A stretch of DNA of 64,000 bases, taken from the NCBI RefSeq assembly GCF_003710905.1, contig NZ_RHHV01000003.1:124001-188000 (forward strand). The letters run 5' to 3'. This document shows, in pieces, positions 34,329 through 43,091 of the stretch. The position numbers and the translations under genes were made by a program. The notes beneath the pieces are model-generated. The model ran no database searches, had not been told where the DNA came from, and was given only the letters and a program-made list of their open reading frames with translations. The DNA is from Brevibacillus parabrevis (GTDB lineage: Bacteria; Bacillota; Bacilli; Brevibacillales; Brevibacillaceae). The stretch's first letter is position 1. Each line of letters begins with the position of its first letter.

Positions 34329-34968
34329 TCTGGATGGGACCCTGCTGGACAGCCGGGATGCAGTCATTGATGCAGTCGCCTATACAGCAGAGGAGTACGC
34401 ACCGGGTCACTTCAGCCGGGAAGAGCTGCTCGCGCGTTTTGGCGAGTCGTTCGACGATTTTTTGGCAACCGTCGCACAAGCGGCAGGTGTGCCCGACAAG
34501 CAAGAGGTGCTGGAAAAGTATTTTGCCTACGTGCGTGAGAACCACGCCCGACATGTTCGGCTGTTTCCTTATGTGAAAGAAGGGCTGGAAAAATTAAAGC
34601 AGGCAGGCTATCAGCTGGCGGTGGTCACCAACAAGCAGCGGGAATTTGCGCTGACCGGATTGAAGCAGGCGGGGATCGACAAGCTGTTCGAAGTCGTAGT
34701 GGCCGTGGACGATGTCGCCAAAGGAAAACCGTCAGCCGAGCCTGTATGCAAAGCGCTCGCCAGTATGGGCAGGCGTCCCGAGCAGGCGATGATGGTCGGC
34801 GATAGCCGCTACGATGTGCTCGCGGCAGTCGCGGGTGGCGTCTCGTCCGTGGTGCTGGAGTGGTACGGGCAGGAAGAGTGGCTCTATGCCACGCCTGATT
34901 ACCGCTACGCCGATTTCGAATCGTTTGTCACCGACATGATGGCTGCCAAGGCGCAAGGAGGAAGATGA
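34306..34968 (+). CDS. HAD-superfamily phosphatase (phosphoglycolate/glycerol-3-phosphate phosphatase-like)
   Basis: A 220-residue HAD hydrolase with motif I LLFDLDGTLLDS, motif II VVTNK, motif III Lys in GKPSAEP and motif IV MMVGDSRYDV. The helical cap (about 15-85) is of the phosphoglycolate-phosphatase type. GGAAGGAGAG precedes the start inside the 3' end of glpP, and its stop overlaps ugpC by four bases. In this operon a role in dephosphorylating glycerol 3-phosphate or a related product is plausible but not shown. Confidence 0.85.
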   Translation: MIQALLFDLDGTLLDSRDAVIDAVAYTAEEYAPGHFSREELLARFGESFDDFLATVAQAAGVPDKQEVLEKYFAYVRENHARHVRLFPYVKEGLEKLKQAGYQLAVVTNKQREFALTGLKQAGIDKLFEVVVAVDDVAKGKPSAEPVCKALASMGRRPEQAMMVGDSRYDVLAAVAGGVSSVVLEWYGQEEWLYATPDYRYADFESFVTDMMAAKAQGGR

Positions 34969-36041
34969 AAAAGATGGCAAGAGTGGTGCTGCAACAGATA
35001 ACAAAAACGTTTCAGAACCAGAAAGTGGTCAAGGGGCTTAATCTCGTGATTCCCGACGGCTCCTTTACGGTGCTGGTTGGCCCGTCCGGGTGCGGGAAAT
35101 CGACGACCTTGCGGATGATTGCCGGTCTGGAAACGGCTACAGACGGGGAAATTTTCATCGGGAGCCAGTCTGTGAACGCTCTGCCTCCGGGAAAGCGCGA
35201 TGTTGCCATGGTGTTCCAAAACTACGCGCTCTATCCGACGATGAACGTCTACGACAACATCGCCTACGGCTTGAGAAACCGGGGAACGTCGAAAAAAGAC
35301 TGCGACGTGCTGGTGAAGGAAATTGCCGAGATTGTCGGCTTGGCGGACTTTCTTAAAAGAAAGCCTTCCCAGCTCTCCGGCGGTCAGCGCCAGCGTGTCG
35401 CCCTGGCGCGGGCCATGGTGAAAAAGCCAAAGGTGTTCCTCATGGACGAGCCGCTCTCCAACCTGGACGCGAAGCTGCGGAACCAGATGCGCGTGGAGCT
35501 GACGAGTTTGCACAAGCAACTGGGCAGCACGTTTATTTACGTGACGCACGACCAGGTGGAAGCGATGACGATGGGCGATCAGATCGTCGTGATGAGCGAC
35601 GGCAACATCATGCAGGTCGCGGCACCGATGGACTTGTACCAGGAGCCGGAAAATCTGTTCGTCGCCCAGTTTATCGGTTCTCCCCCGATGAACATTGTGC
35701 CGGCAGAGGGCAGAAGTGACCAGTTGTGGGGATTCCGCCCGGAAAAGGCCGTGTTGTTGCCAGCCTCCGTCTCTCCGGTTTCTGCGGAAGAGATGTGGAC
35801 GGCAAAAGGGCAAATCGTCTCCCGGGAAATACTCGGCTCGGACACGCTGTTCCACGTGGAGACGGAAAAAGGCAGAGTCATCGTCAAAACGGAAACCGAG
35901 GAAATTGGACAGTATGGTTCAAACGTTACCGTAACGGTTGCAAAGCCGCATGTGTACATCTTTGATCGCGTGAGCGGAAAAAAAGTGGGTCGACTGGCTG
36001 AACGAGGTCAAGTATCCGCACTTGCAGGAGGGGTGAACTGA
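34965..36041 (+). CDS. ugpC: Sugar/glycerophosphodiester ABC transporter ATPase (UgpC/MsmX-like)
   Basis: A 358-residue CUT1-type ATPase. Walker A GPSGCGKSTT, Q-loop MVFQNYALYPTMNV, signature LSGGQRQRVALARAM, Walker B KVFLMDEPLSNLDAK, H-loop FIYVTHDQVEAM. A C-terminal OB-like regulatory domain occupies about 240-355. The start may be 34965 or 34974, since the ribosome binding site AAGGAGG is close to the first. It ends on the first base of the ugpA start codon. It powers the permease pair that follows. Confidence 0.93.
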   Translation: MKKMARVVLQQITKTFQNQKVVKGLNLVIPDGSFTVLVGPSGCGKSTTLRMIAGLETATDGEIFIGSQSVNALPPGKRDVAMVFQNYALYPTMNVYDNIAYGLRNRGTSKKDCDVLVKEIAEIVGLADFLKRKPSQLSGGQRQRVALARAMVKKPKVFLMDEPLSNLDAKLRNQMRVELTSLHKQLGSTFIYVTHDQVEAMTMGDQIVVMSDGNIMQVAAPMDLYQEPENLFVAQFIGSPPMNIVPAEGRSDQLWGFRPEKAVLLPASVSPVSAEEMWTAKGQIVSREILGSDTLFHVETEKGRVIVKTETEEIGQYGSNVTVTVAKPHVYIFDRVSGKKVGRLAERGQVSALAGGVN

Positions 36042-36997
36042 TGCGAAAGGCGGCAACTGCCCACGAGCTGCCGGATACCGGCCAGGTGCGGGCACAAGCA
36101 GCTTCCAGGCCAACATCTCGCCCGGATATGATGACGCGTCTTCGCCCGTACTTGTATTTGACACCTGCCATGATCTGCTTCATTTTGTTCTTTTTTTACC
36201 CGATTGGCTCGATCATTTATTTGAGCTTTCAAGACTGGTCGCTGATTAATCTGGAAGCGATGGAATGGGTCGGGCTGCAAAATTACACAGAGCTGGTTGC
36301 TGACCAGGAATTTCAGCAGGTGCTGACAAATACGCTCGTTTTCACTTTTGCAACCGTGGGCATCAGTTTGGCAATCTCCTTTTTGCTCGCTCTCTGGCTC
36401 AACAAAAAGGCGAAAATGTACGGGATCATCCAAGCTACCGTATTCAGTCCGCACATTATTTCGTTTGTTTCTGTCTCCATGTTGTGGATGTGGCTGATGG
36501 ACCCGCAATTCGGGCTATTGAACGCTGTACTCGAAGCGGTCGGTCTGCCAGGCTACACGTGGCTGACAGACCCGAGCAGTGCGCTGTTGTCGCTGATCCT
36601 CGTGAACGTCTGGAAAGGCGTGGGCTACAACACGCTGATTTTCATTGCCGGGCTGCAAAGCATTCCGGGGGATATTTACGAAGCGGCCGCCCTCGATCGT
36701 TCGCCGTGGTGGCGGACTTTGACTCGCATTACCATACCGATGCTGTCGCCCACCATGTTCTTTTTGTTCATCATCAACATGATTTCGTCGTCCCATGCTT
36801 TCGATACGATTGCCATCATGACCCAAGGCGGGCCGATCAACAGCAGCAACATGCTGGTCTACTACATTTATGAGCAAGGAATGGACTACTACAACGGGGG
36901 ATTTGCTGCTGCCGCTTCTGTCATTCTTTTGCTCATCGTAGGAGTTTTGACTGCGTTGTACTTCCTGTTCATGTCCAAACGCGTCCACTACCGATGA
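36041..36997 (+). CDS. ugpA: ABC transporter permease, UgpA-like
   Basis: A 318-residue inner-membrane permease of the CUT1 family with six hydrophobic segments after a long cytosolic N-terminus (about 1-40). The EAA loop EAAALDRSPWWRTLTRITIP, which docks with the ATPase, lies near residue 215. TNTLVFTFATVGISLAISFL and LNVWKG-like VNVWKGVGYNTLIF are typical. AGGAGGGG precedes the start. Together with the next gene it forms the channel. Confidence 0.93.
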   Translation: MRKAATAHELPDTGQVRAQAASRPTSRPDMMTRLRPYLYLTPAMICFILFFFYPIGSIIYLSFQDWSLINLEAMEWVGLQNYTELVADQEFQQVLTNTLVFTFATVGISLAISFLLALWLNKKAKMYGIIQATVFSPHIISFVSVSMLWMWLMDPQFGLLNAVLEAVGLPGYTWLTDPSSALLSLILVNVWKGVGYNTLIFIAGLQSIPGDIYEAAALDRSPWWRTLTRITIPMLSPTMFFLFIINMISSSHAFDTIAIMTQGGPINSSNMLVYYIYEQGMDYYNGGFAAAASVILLLIVGVLTALYFLFMSKRVHYR

Positions 36998-37024
36998 CGA
37001 TTCCCGAAAGAAAGGAGGAGCAAC

Positions 37025-37852
37025 ATGAAACGAGTGGGTGCAATTTCTTTGAAAACAGTGGAATGGGCCGGGCTGTTGGTTGTGGCGCTGCTGTTCGTCT
37101 TTCCTTTTTTGTGGATGGCTTCCACAGCGTTCAAGGACATGTCGGAAGTCAGACAGTTTCCGCCGACCTTGTTGCCTGAGACGTGGGAGTGGGGCAATTT
37201 TGTCCAAGCCTGGGAGTCAGGGCCGTTCCTGATGTTTACGGTGAACAGCATTGTAGTTGCCGTGGCGATCTTGATCTTGCAGTTTTTGACCGCCGTACCT
37301 GCGGCGTACGCTTTTGCCCGCTACCAGTTTCCCGGCCGCAACCTGCTGTTTGGGCTTGTGCTGGTGGCCTTGATGATTCCGGGATACATTATCTTTTTGC
37401 CGATCTACGTGCAGCTGAGCGGCTGGGGGCTGGTCAATACGCTCTGGTCGCTGATTCTGCCGTACGCAGCCAGCGCATTCGGGATATTCCTGCTTCGCCA
37501 GGCGTTCATGCAGGTGCCGGACGAAGTCATTGAAGCAGCGCGACTGGATAATGCGTCAGAGTGGAAAATCATGTGGACGATCATGGTACCGATGGCGAAG
37601 CCAGTGCTGGTCACATTTGGACTTTTCAGCTTTATTTATCACTGGAATGACTACTTTTGGCCGCTGATCATGACCAACAGCGACGAAGTACGCACATTGC
37701 CTGTCGGGATTTCCAGCTTGCGCATGTCGGACGGAGGCACTCTCTGGAACGTCATGATGGCGGGGAACATGATCCTCATCCTGCCGATTCTCGTTATTTT
37801 CTTCGTGGCCCAGCGCCACATTATCAAAGCGTTTGTCTATCAATCCAAATAA
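37025..37852 (+). CDS. ugpE: ABC transporter permease, UgpE-like
   Basis: A 275-residue permease partner with six membrane helices. N-terminal VFPFLWMASTAFKDMSEV is the usual CUT1 start; the EAA loop EAARLDNASEWKIMWTIMVP lies near residue 165; the C-terminus ends FVAQRHIIKAFVYQSK. AAAGGAGG precedes the ATG. It is 29 bases before the binding-protein gene. Confidence 0.93.
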   Translation: MKRVGAISLKTVEWAGLLVVALLFVFPFLWMASTAFKDMSEVRQFPPTLLPETWEWGNFVQAWESGPFLMFTVNSIVVAVAILILQFLTAVPAAYAFARYQFPGRNLLFGLVLVALMIPGYIIFLPIYVQLSGWGLVNTLWSLILPYAASAFGIFLLRQAFMQVPDEVIEAARLDNASEWKIMWTIMVPMAKPVLVTFGLFSFIYHWNDYFWPLIMTNSDEVRTLPVGISSLRMSDGGTLWNVMMAGNMILILPILVIFFVAQRHIIKAFVYQSK

Positions 37853-37881
37853 TAGATAACCATGTGGGAGGAAACCAAATC

Positions 37882-39213
37882 ATGAAGGCGATGAAAAAGA
37901 CAGGAACGATTCTATGTGCACTAGCTCTAGGCTTGTCAGGAGTGCTTGCCGGGTGCGGTTCTACAGGCAAGGAACAGGCTGCAAGCACAGGAAACACAAC
38001 GAAGCCGGCAACGGAAACAGCAGCAAGCAACGGGCCTGTCGAGATCGATTTCTGGTATGCGCTCGGCGGTGTTCGCGGCAAGACGATTGAGGACATGGTC
38101 AAAAAGTTCAACGAGTCACATAAAGATATTAAGGTAAAAGCGGCGTACCAGGGCGCGTATCAGGATAACCACTCCAAAGTTCTGGCTTCGGTTGCCGCCG
38201 GAAACAACCCTGATGTAACGATGGTAGAGATCGCTTCGATCGCTGCCTTCGCTGATGCGAAAGTGCTGGAAGATTTGACTCCGTACTCGCAAGGCGATGA
38301 GAAAAAGTACATTCCCGGCCTGATGAAAAACTCTTACTGGAAAGACAAACTGTACGCCGTGCCGTTCAACCGCTCCACGCCGCTTCTGTACATCAACCGC
38401 GACATGCTGAAAGCAGCGGGTCTCGATCCGAACGGGCCGAAATCCTGGGATGAGCTGATCAGCTACTCGCAAAAGCTGGTGAAAAAAGAAGGCGACAAAG
38501 TCACGCGCTACGGCTTCTCGACCCCTGTTGATATTTGGTTCTACGAAGCGCTCGTCTTCCAGAGCGGAGGCAACATTTTGAGCGAAGACGGCAAGGAGCT
38601 GACCTTGAACAACGAGTCAGGCAAAGCGCCGCTTGAACTTTGGACGAAAATGGTCAAGGAAGGCTTGATGAAAAACCCTCCAGGCGAAAACTACAATGCG
38701 TGGGATGTCGCCGAGCAAGATTTCCTCAATCAAAAAGTGGGCATGATTTTCACAACGACAGGTTCCTTGACGGAATTGAAGAAAAATGCCAAATTTGACA
38801 TGGGAGCAGCCTTCCTGCCAGCAAACAAAAACTTCGGTACGCCAACGGGCGGAGCAAACCTGGTCATGCTGGCGAAGTCTTCTGATGCCGAAAAGAAAGC
38901 GGCATGGGAATTTATGAAGTGGATGACCGATACAGAGCAAACCGTACCATGGTCCATCGCATCCGGCTACATGCCTGTGACGACCGCTGCCGTAGATTCA
39001 CCAGAGATGAAGGCATTTTATGAAAAAGATCCGAACTTCAAAGTAGCAGTAGACCAGCTGCAATACGGTTACCCGCGCCCAATGGCACCTGGCTACAAAG
39101 AATTGCAGGATGTCATTCAAAAAGAGCTGCAACGTGCGATGCTTGGACAGGCGACCATTGATGAAGCGCTGCAAAATGCGACGGACAAAGGCAGCAAGCT
39201 GCTGAAAAAATAA
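37882..39213 (+). CDS. ugpB: ABC transporter substrate-binding lipoprotein, UgpB-like
   Basis: A 443-residue extracellular solute-binding lipoprotein (family 1). The signal peptide ends in GVLAGC (Cys about 25) and is followed by a Thr/Ala/Ser-rich linker. VEIDFWYALGGVRGKTIEDM and KLYAVPFNRSTPLLYINRDM agree well with glycerol-3-phosphate/glycerophosphodiester binding proteins (the GG after the first Trp-Tyr and the NRSTP segment). GGGAGG precedes the ATG. The adjacent glycerophosphodiesterase supports glycerophosphodiesters or glycerol 3-phosphate as ligand. Confidence 0.9.
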   Translation: MKAMKKTGTILCALALGLSGVLAGCGSTGKEQAASTGNTTKPATETAASNGPVEIDFWYALGGVRGKTIEDMVKKFNESHKDIKVKAAYQGAYQDNHSKVLASVAAGNNPDVTMVEIASIAAFADAKVLEDLTPYSQGDEKKYIPGLMKNSYWKDKLYAVPFNRSTPLLYINRDMLKAAGLDPNGPKSWDELISYSQKLVKKEGDKVTRYGFSTPVDIWFYEALVFQSGGNILSEDGKELTLNNESGKAPLELWTKMVKEGLMKNPPGENYNAWDVAEQDFLNQKVGMIFTTTGSLTELKKNAKFDMGAAFLPANKNFGTPTGGANLVMLAKSSDAEKKAAWEFMKWMTDTEQTVPWSIASGYMPVTTAAVDSPEMKAFYEKDPNFKVAVDQLQYGYPRPMAPGYKELQDVIQKELQRAMLGQATIDEALQNATDKGSKLLKK

Positions 39214-39244
39214 AGGCGGCACAAACAAGAGAGGAGTTTGCGAC

Positions 39245-39964
39245 ATGAATATATGTATGGCGCATCGAGGATGGTCAGGCAAAGCCCCGGAAAATACGAT
39301 GACGGCAATTCGACTGGCGTTGGCAGAGCCGGCTATACAGGCAATGGAGATTGACGTACAGCTGTCTTCCAATGGCGTTCCCGTGCTGATCCACGACTTT
39401 ACGCTGGAGCGCACGACGAACGGAAGCGGTCTGGTCAAGGACCACACATTGGAGGAGCTTCGCCAGCTCGATGCGGGCAAATGGCTCGACGAAAAGTTTG
39501 CAGGCGAAAAAATCCCGACGCTGGAGGAAGCGCTGATTGCGGTCAAGGGCCGCTGCAGGCTGAACATCGAGTTGAAGGCGACGAGCGACATGTACCCCGG
39601 CATTGCCGAAAAAGTGCTCGCGCTGCTCGAACAGTACGGGATGAAGCAGGAAGTTTGCTTGACGTCGTTTGACCATGAGCTGATTCGTCATGTTCGCACT
39701 CTCGATCAGCAAATCGAGACGGGACTGATCATCTACGGCCGTCCTGTGCTCATGCTGGAGCAACTGGAGGAGGCAGGTGCCAGCATTTTGTCCATGGGTT
39801 ACCCTTTCCTGAACAAAGAGCTTGCCGTAGCCGCCATCGAAAAAGGCTTCAAGGTGATTGCCTGGACGCTGGATGAGCCTGCGCACATTCGCGAGGTCAT
39901 GTCCTGGCATCCTGATGTACAAATTTGCACCAACCATCCTGACCGGATGCTGGAATTTGTGTAA
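39245..39964 (+). CDS. ugpQ: Glycerophosphodiester phosphodiesterase
   Basis: A 239-residue cytosolic TIM-barrel enzyme that hydrolyses deacylated phospholipids to glycerol 3-phosphate and an alcohol. Catalytic residues are visible: MAHRGWSGKAPENT (first His and the Glu/Asn), MEIDVQLSSNGVPVLIHD (metal-binding Glu, Asp and second His) and NIELKAT. No signal peptide, so it acts after import by the UgpCAEB system. AGAGGAG precedes the ATG. Its 3' end is overlapped on the other strand by the metallo-beta-lactamase gene. Confidence 0.93.
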   Translation: MNICMAHRGWSGKAPENTMTAIRLALAEPAIQAMEIDVQLSSNGVPVLIHDFTLERTTNGSGLVKDHTLEELRQLDAGKWLDEKFAGEKIPTLEEALIAVKGRCRLNIELKATSDMYPGIAEKVLALLEQYGMKQEVCLTSFDHELIRHVRTLDQQIETGLIIYGRPVLMLEQLEEAGASILSMGYPFLNKELAVAAIEKGFKVIAWTLDEPAHIREVMSWHPDVQICTNHPDRMLEFV

Positions 39965-40794
39965 GCTAGGCAAAAGGAAAAGCCGTCGGAGACATATCCG
40001 GCGGCTTTTGGCATGAGAAAAGGGGGTACAGCCTGCTTGTCTGCTACCGGGCCATGTCCGGGTACAATCAGCGCTGGGCAGTCTTGCAGGAGAGCATCCA
40101 AAATGCTGATCCACTCCGGAACATTCCCGGTCATGATGCTTGGATGTGCGCCTGCGAACAGCAAATCTCCGGCAAACAGGATGTCGTCATCGGGAAGGAA
40201 AAGGGCGGAATCACAGGGACTGTGCCCGTTTCCCAGCGAACGCAGGACAGCAGAGCGCTTGCTGCCGTGCAATGTAATCGAATCGTGAAAGGTCAAGGTA
40301 GCGAGAGTGGGAACCAGTGTCGGAAGGGCAGCATCCATCGCGAGCAGCTCGCCCAGCTCATATTCTTTTTCTTGCCGCTTTTTAGCGTCCGTTTCTTGTT
40401 CCAAAGCTTTTTTGACCGTCAGCGGGTAATCAGGGTGCGCTTTGGCAAAGGTCAAAAATTGGGTCGTGCGCTCATAGGTGAGCGAACGCGTTTTGGCGGT
40501 GGAGAGAATCGGAACACCTGGAAATGCCTGATTGCCGCCAGTGTGGTCCAGATGAAAATGAGAGTTGATCAGAAGCGTGACGGGTTTTCCGAATAGCTGG
40601 ACAGCCGCATCGTGCAATGCTTGGCCTGCCTGTGGCGTGTACATGGAGTCAAAGACGACTACCTGATCGCCTAAATCAATGATTCCGGCATTAGCCATTG
40701 CTCCGGTGCCACGGACAGCAACAGCGGCGTACACGCCTTCTGCAACAGGCTGCAAAGAAAAGTAAGGAGTAGAGATAGGAACGGAAGAACTCAT
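39799..40794 (-). CDS. Metallo-beta-lactamase-fold hydrolase with aberrant C-terminus
   Basis: A 331-residue MBL-fold protein. Metal ligands are in NSHFHLDHTGG (near residue 80), LGNGHSPCDSA (near 180), LFAGDLLFAG and VPGHGPVADK (near 245). The MBL core is intact to that point. From about residue 250 the frame runs through the inverted repeat of the ugpQ terminator and then 166 bases antisense inside ugpQ before it meets a stop. A normal family member would instead have its own helical C-terminus. This suggests a 3' deletion that fused the gene to its neighbour. AAAGGCGGGG precedes the ATG. It may be non-functional or have a shortened active form. Confidence 0.7.
   Translation of the reverse strand: MSSSVPISTPYFSLQPVAEGVYAAVAVRGTGAMANAGIIDLGDQVVVFDSMYTPQAGQALHDAAVQLFGKPVTLLINSHFHLDHTGGNQAFPGVPILSTAKTRSLTYERTTQFLTFAKAHPDYPLTVKKALEQETDAKKRQEKEYELGELLAMDAALPTLVPTLATLTFHDSITLHGSKRSAVLRSLGNGHSPCDSALFLPDDDILFAGDLLFAGAHPSIMTGNVPEWISILDALLQDCPALIVPGHGPVADKQAVPPFLMPKAAGYVSDGFSFCLAYTNSSIRSGWLVQICTSGCQDMTSRMCAGSSSVQAITLKPFSMAATASSLFRKG
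39978..40010. terminator. Terminator of the glpP-ugp operon
   Basis: AAAAGCCGTCGG pairs with CCGGCGGCTTTT. The converging MBL frame runs straight through it. Confidence 0.7.
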
Positions 40795-40945
40795 CGTTTC
40801 CCCGCCTTTCGCGATAAGAATAGCTTTCTGCTATCATCATTGCAGGAATAAAGTGGAAGCGCAAGCGCGAGTGTGCTTTTATTAGCTTGCTCCGCTATCG
40901 CTACCAGTGGCAGCTCATAGATTTTGTTGATCGCTTTGAAGCAAG

Positions 40946-40980
40946 AAAAACCGCCGGATGCTGCTGCCCGGCGGTTTTTT
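40946..40980 (-). terminator. Terminator of the chemoreceptor gene
   Basis: AACCGCCGG/CCGGCGGTT with T runs on both strands. It lies in a 196-base gap (40795-40990) that otherwise shows only the MBL upstream region. Confidence 0.85.
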
Positions 40981-40990
40981 GATTGCCTCG

Positions 40991-42979
40991 CTATATTTTG
41001 AAGCGGCTTACGTGAGACTGCAGCTCTTCGGCGATACGGGCCAGGGAAGCAGCGGAGGAGTTCACTTCTTCCATGGCAGCCAGCTGTTCTTCTGTGGCGG
41101 CAGAAACGCTTTGCGTTCCGTCTGCCGAATTTTCGGCGACTTCCTCAATGCCGCTGACCAACTCTACTACCTTCTGGGTTCCAGCCGACATTTGCTCGGA
41201 ATACGTCTTCACTTCCTGGATTTGGCTGGCGACTTGTGCGACAGCATCCTGGATTTGCTCGAAAGACTTGCCAGCATTGTTCACTACTGTCAGTCCGATC
41301 GCAACTTCGTTTGTTCCTTGTTCCATCGACAAGACGGCTTGATTCGATTCAACCTGAATCGCCGTAATCAGTTCTTTGATTTGCTGGGCAGATTGGGCAG
41401 ACTGCTCGGCCAATTTGCGTACTTCGTCTGCCACAACAGCAAACCCGCGTCCTTGCTCGCCTGCTCTGGCGGCTTCGATTGCAGCGTTCAAGGCAAGCAG
41501 ATTGGTTTGCTCGGCAATAGCGGTAATGACCTGGACGATTTGTCCGATTTCCTGCGAGCTGTTCCCCAAGCGCTTCACGATGTCTGCGATGTTGCTGACC
41601 GTATTTTCGATCGATTGCATCTGGCTGATCACGACTTGCAAAGCTTGATTGCCTTCCACGGCGATGCGGGAGGCGCTCAATGCGGATTCGTCCGCGTGCT
41701 GTGCGTTGGTGGCGACCTTTTCCGCGCCCTGTGATACTACCTGCATGGCGTTCACGCTGTCTTCCACGCTTCTTACCTGCTTCTCGGCGCCGTACGCGAC
41801 TTCCTGGATCGTAATGGCGATCTGCTCCGTTGCCTTGCTGGTATGCTCGGCGTTGACCGACAACTCCTCTGCGGAAGAGGCCAGATCAGTAGCCGTATCA
41901 TTGACCTGCTGAATGATCGTGCGCAGGTTGTGGACCATGGCATTGACCGATTGAGACAGTTGACCGACTTCATCCTGCGAGCGAATTTGCAAGGCGGATA
42001 CGGTCAGCTCCCCCTCGGAAATCCGGTTTGCCACAGCGGCAACCTCGACGATCGGGCGGGTGATTTGCCGGGAGATCGCATAGGCGATGGCGATGACCGC
42101 TGCGACTACGGCAAAGACGATCAGCATGACGTTGTTGCTGACAGCAGAGACGCCAGCGGTGATCGATTCAACAGGAATATGCAAGTACAGGCCAAAGTTG
42201 GTTTTGGGGATCGGAGAGTAAGTGACGACATACTCCTTGCCTTGATCTGTGTAGCTGTATGAGCCTTTTTCCGCAGCGCCTGTTTTCAGGATGTCCTGCA
42301 AAGGCTGGGGCAGGGCCGATTCCTCAAGCGGCTTTCCGATCAGCTCCTGGTTGGGGTGGTACTGCACCTGATGCTTGTTGTCCACCAGAATCGGATAGCC
42401 GTCATTGCCTACATTCAAATTTGCGAGAAACGTGGCTGCGAAATGATCCACGTTGACAAGTCCGGTCAATACGCCGAGCGCTTCATTGTTTTTTCCTTTG
42501 ACAGGGGAAGCGACAATGATCGAGCGATTGCCCGTAGTTTTGGCGACGAGGACATCGGAGTAGCTGGGCTTGCCCTGCATGCCGTCTTTGAAAAATTGCC
42601 GCTCGCCGAGGTCGATCCCGACGCTTTTCGGGAAGGTGTCAGCGGTTACTTTTCCGTCGTTTGAAATAAACGTATTGCCATCGTACAGCTTCATTTCTTC
42701 GGTAAACTTGCGGATAAACTCATTTTTGGCTGCCGCGTCGACAGATTGAATATCAGAGGTGCGGGCCAGCACCTGAATTTCCGTCATGCGCCGATCGAGA
42801 TACTGGTCCATAGCCATAGCTGTACTTGAAGTCAGGTCCACATAAGACGATTTTTGCTTATCGATCAAAATGGTTGAAAAGCTGTTTGTAATAAAAAAGG
42901 AAACGGCAGCAAGCGGGATGACCGCTACGGCAAGAAACCACAGGATCATTTTATTTCTGAGTTTGTTGAAAAAAGACAT
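40991..42979 (-). CDS. Methyl-accepting chemotaxis protein with extracellular Cache-type sensor
   Basis: A 662-residue chemoreceptor. TM1 ([20 protein letters not shown]) lies at about 10-30, a dCache-like extracellular ligand domain at about 35-285, and TM2 ([18 protein letters not shown]) at about 290-308. HAMP follows ([20 protein letters not shown]), then the signalling coiled coil with tip [20 protein letters not shown] and [19 protein letters not shown]. Start 42979 with GGAGTGGAGAG upstream. The ligand domain type often binds amino acids or organic acids, but the ligand cannot be read here. Confidence 0.92.
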   Translation of the reverse strand: MSFFNKLRNKMILWFLAVAVIPLAAVSFFITNSFSTILIDKQKSSYVDLTSSTAMAMDQYLDRRMTEIQVLARTSDIQSVDAAAKNEFIRKFTEEMKLYDGNTFISNDGKVTADTFPKSVGIDLGERQFFKDGMQGKPSYSDVLVAKTTGNRSIIVASPVKGKNNEALGVLTGLVNVDHFAATFLANLNVGNDGYPILVDNKHQVQYHPNQELIGKPLEESALPQPLQDILKTGAAEKGSYSYTDQGKEYVVTYSPIPKTNFGLYLHIPVESITAGVSAVSNNVMLIVFAVVAAVIAIAYAISRQITRPIVEVAAVANRISEGELTVSALQIRSQDEVGQLSQSVNAMVHNLRTIIQQVNDTATDLASSAEELSVNAEHTSKATEQIAITIQEVAYGAEKQVRSVEDSVNAMQVVSQGAEKVATNAQHADESALSASRIAVEGNQALQVVISQMQSIENTVSNIADIVKRLGNSSQEIGQIVQVITAIAEQTNLLALNAAIEAARAGEQGRGFAVVADEVRKLAEQSAQSAQQIKELITAIQVESNQAVLSMEQGTNEVAIGLTVVNNAGKSFEQIQDAVAQVASQIQEVKTYSEQMSAGTQKVVELVSGIEEVAENSADGTQSVSAATEEQLAAMEEVNSSAASLARIAEELQSHVSRFKI

Positions 42980-43091
42980 AGGCTCTCCACTCCTAATTGG
43001 TGGTTGATTCAACTGCGCGAGGCAAGGAACGCTGCCCGCACAGAGTAGACACAGCCAGACTGCTGAGAAGATTCAGCAGCCTGACCATCGG

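Noticed and set aside
43058..43078. CTGCTGA/TTCAGCAG hairpin as terminator of ggt
   Set aside because: The stem is good but no T run follows on the minus strand, so an intrinsic terminator is not supported.
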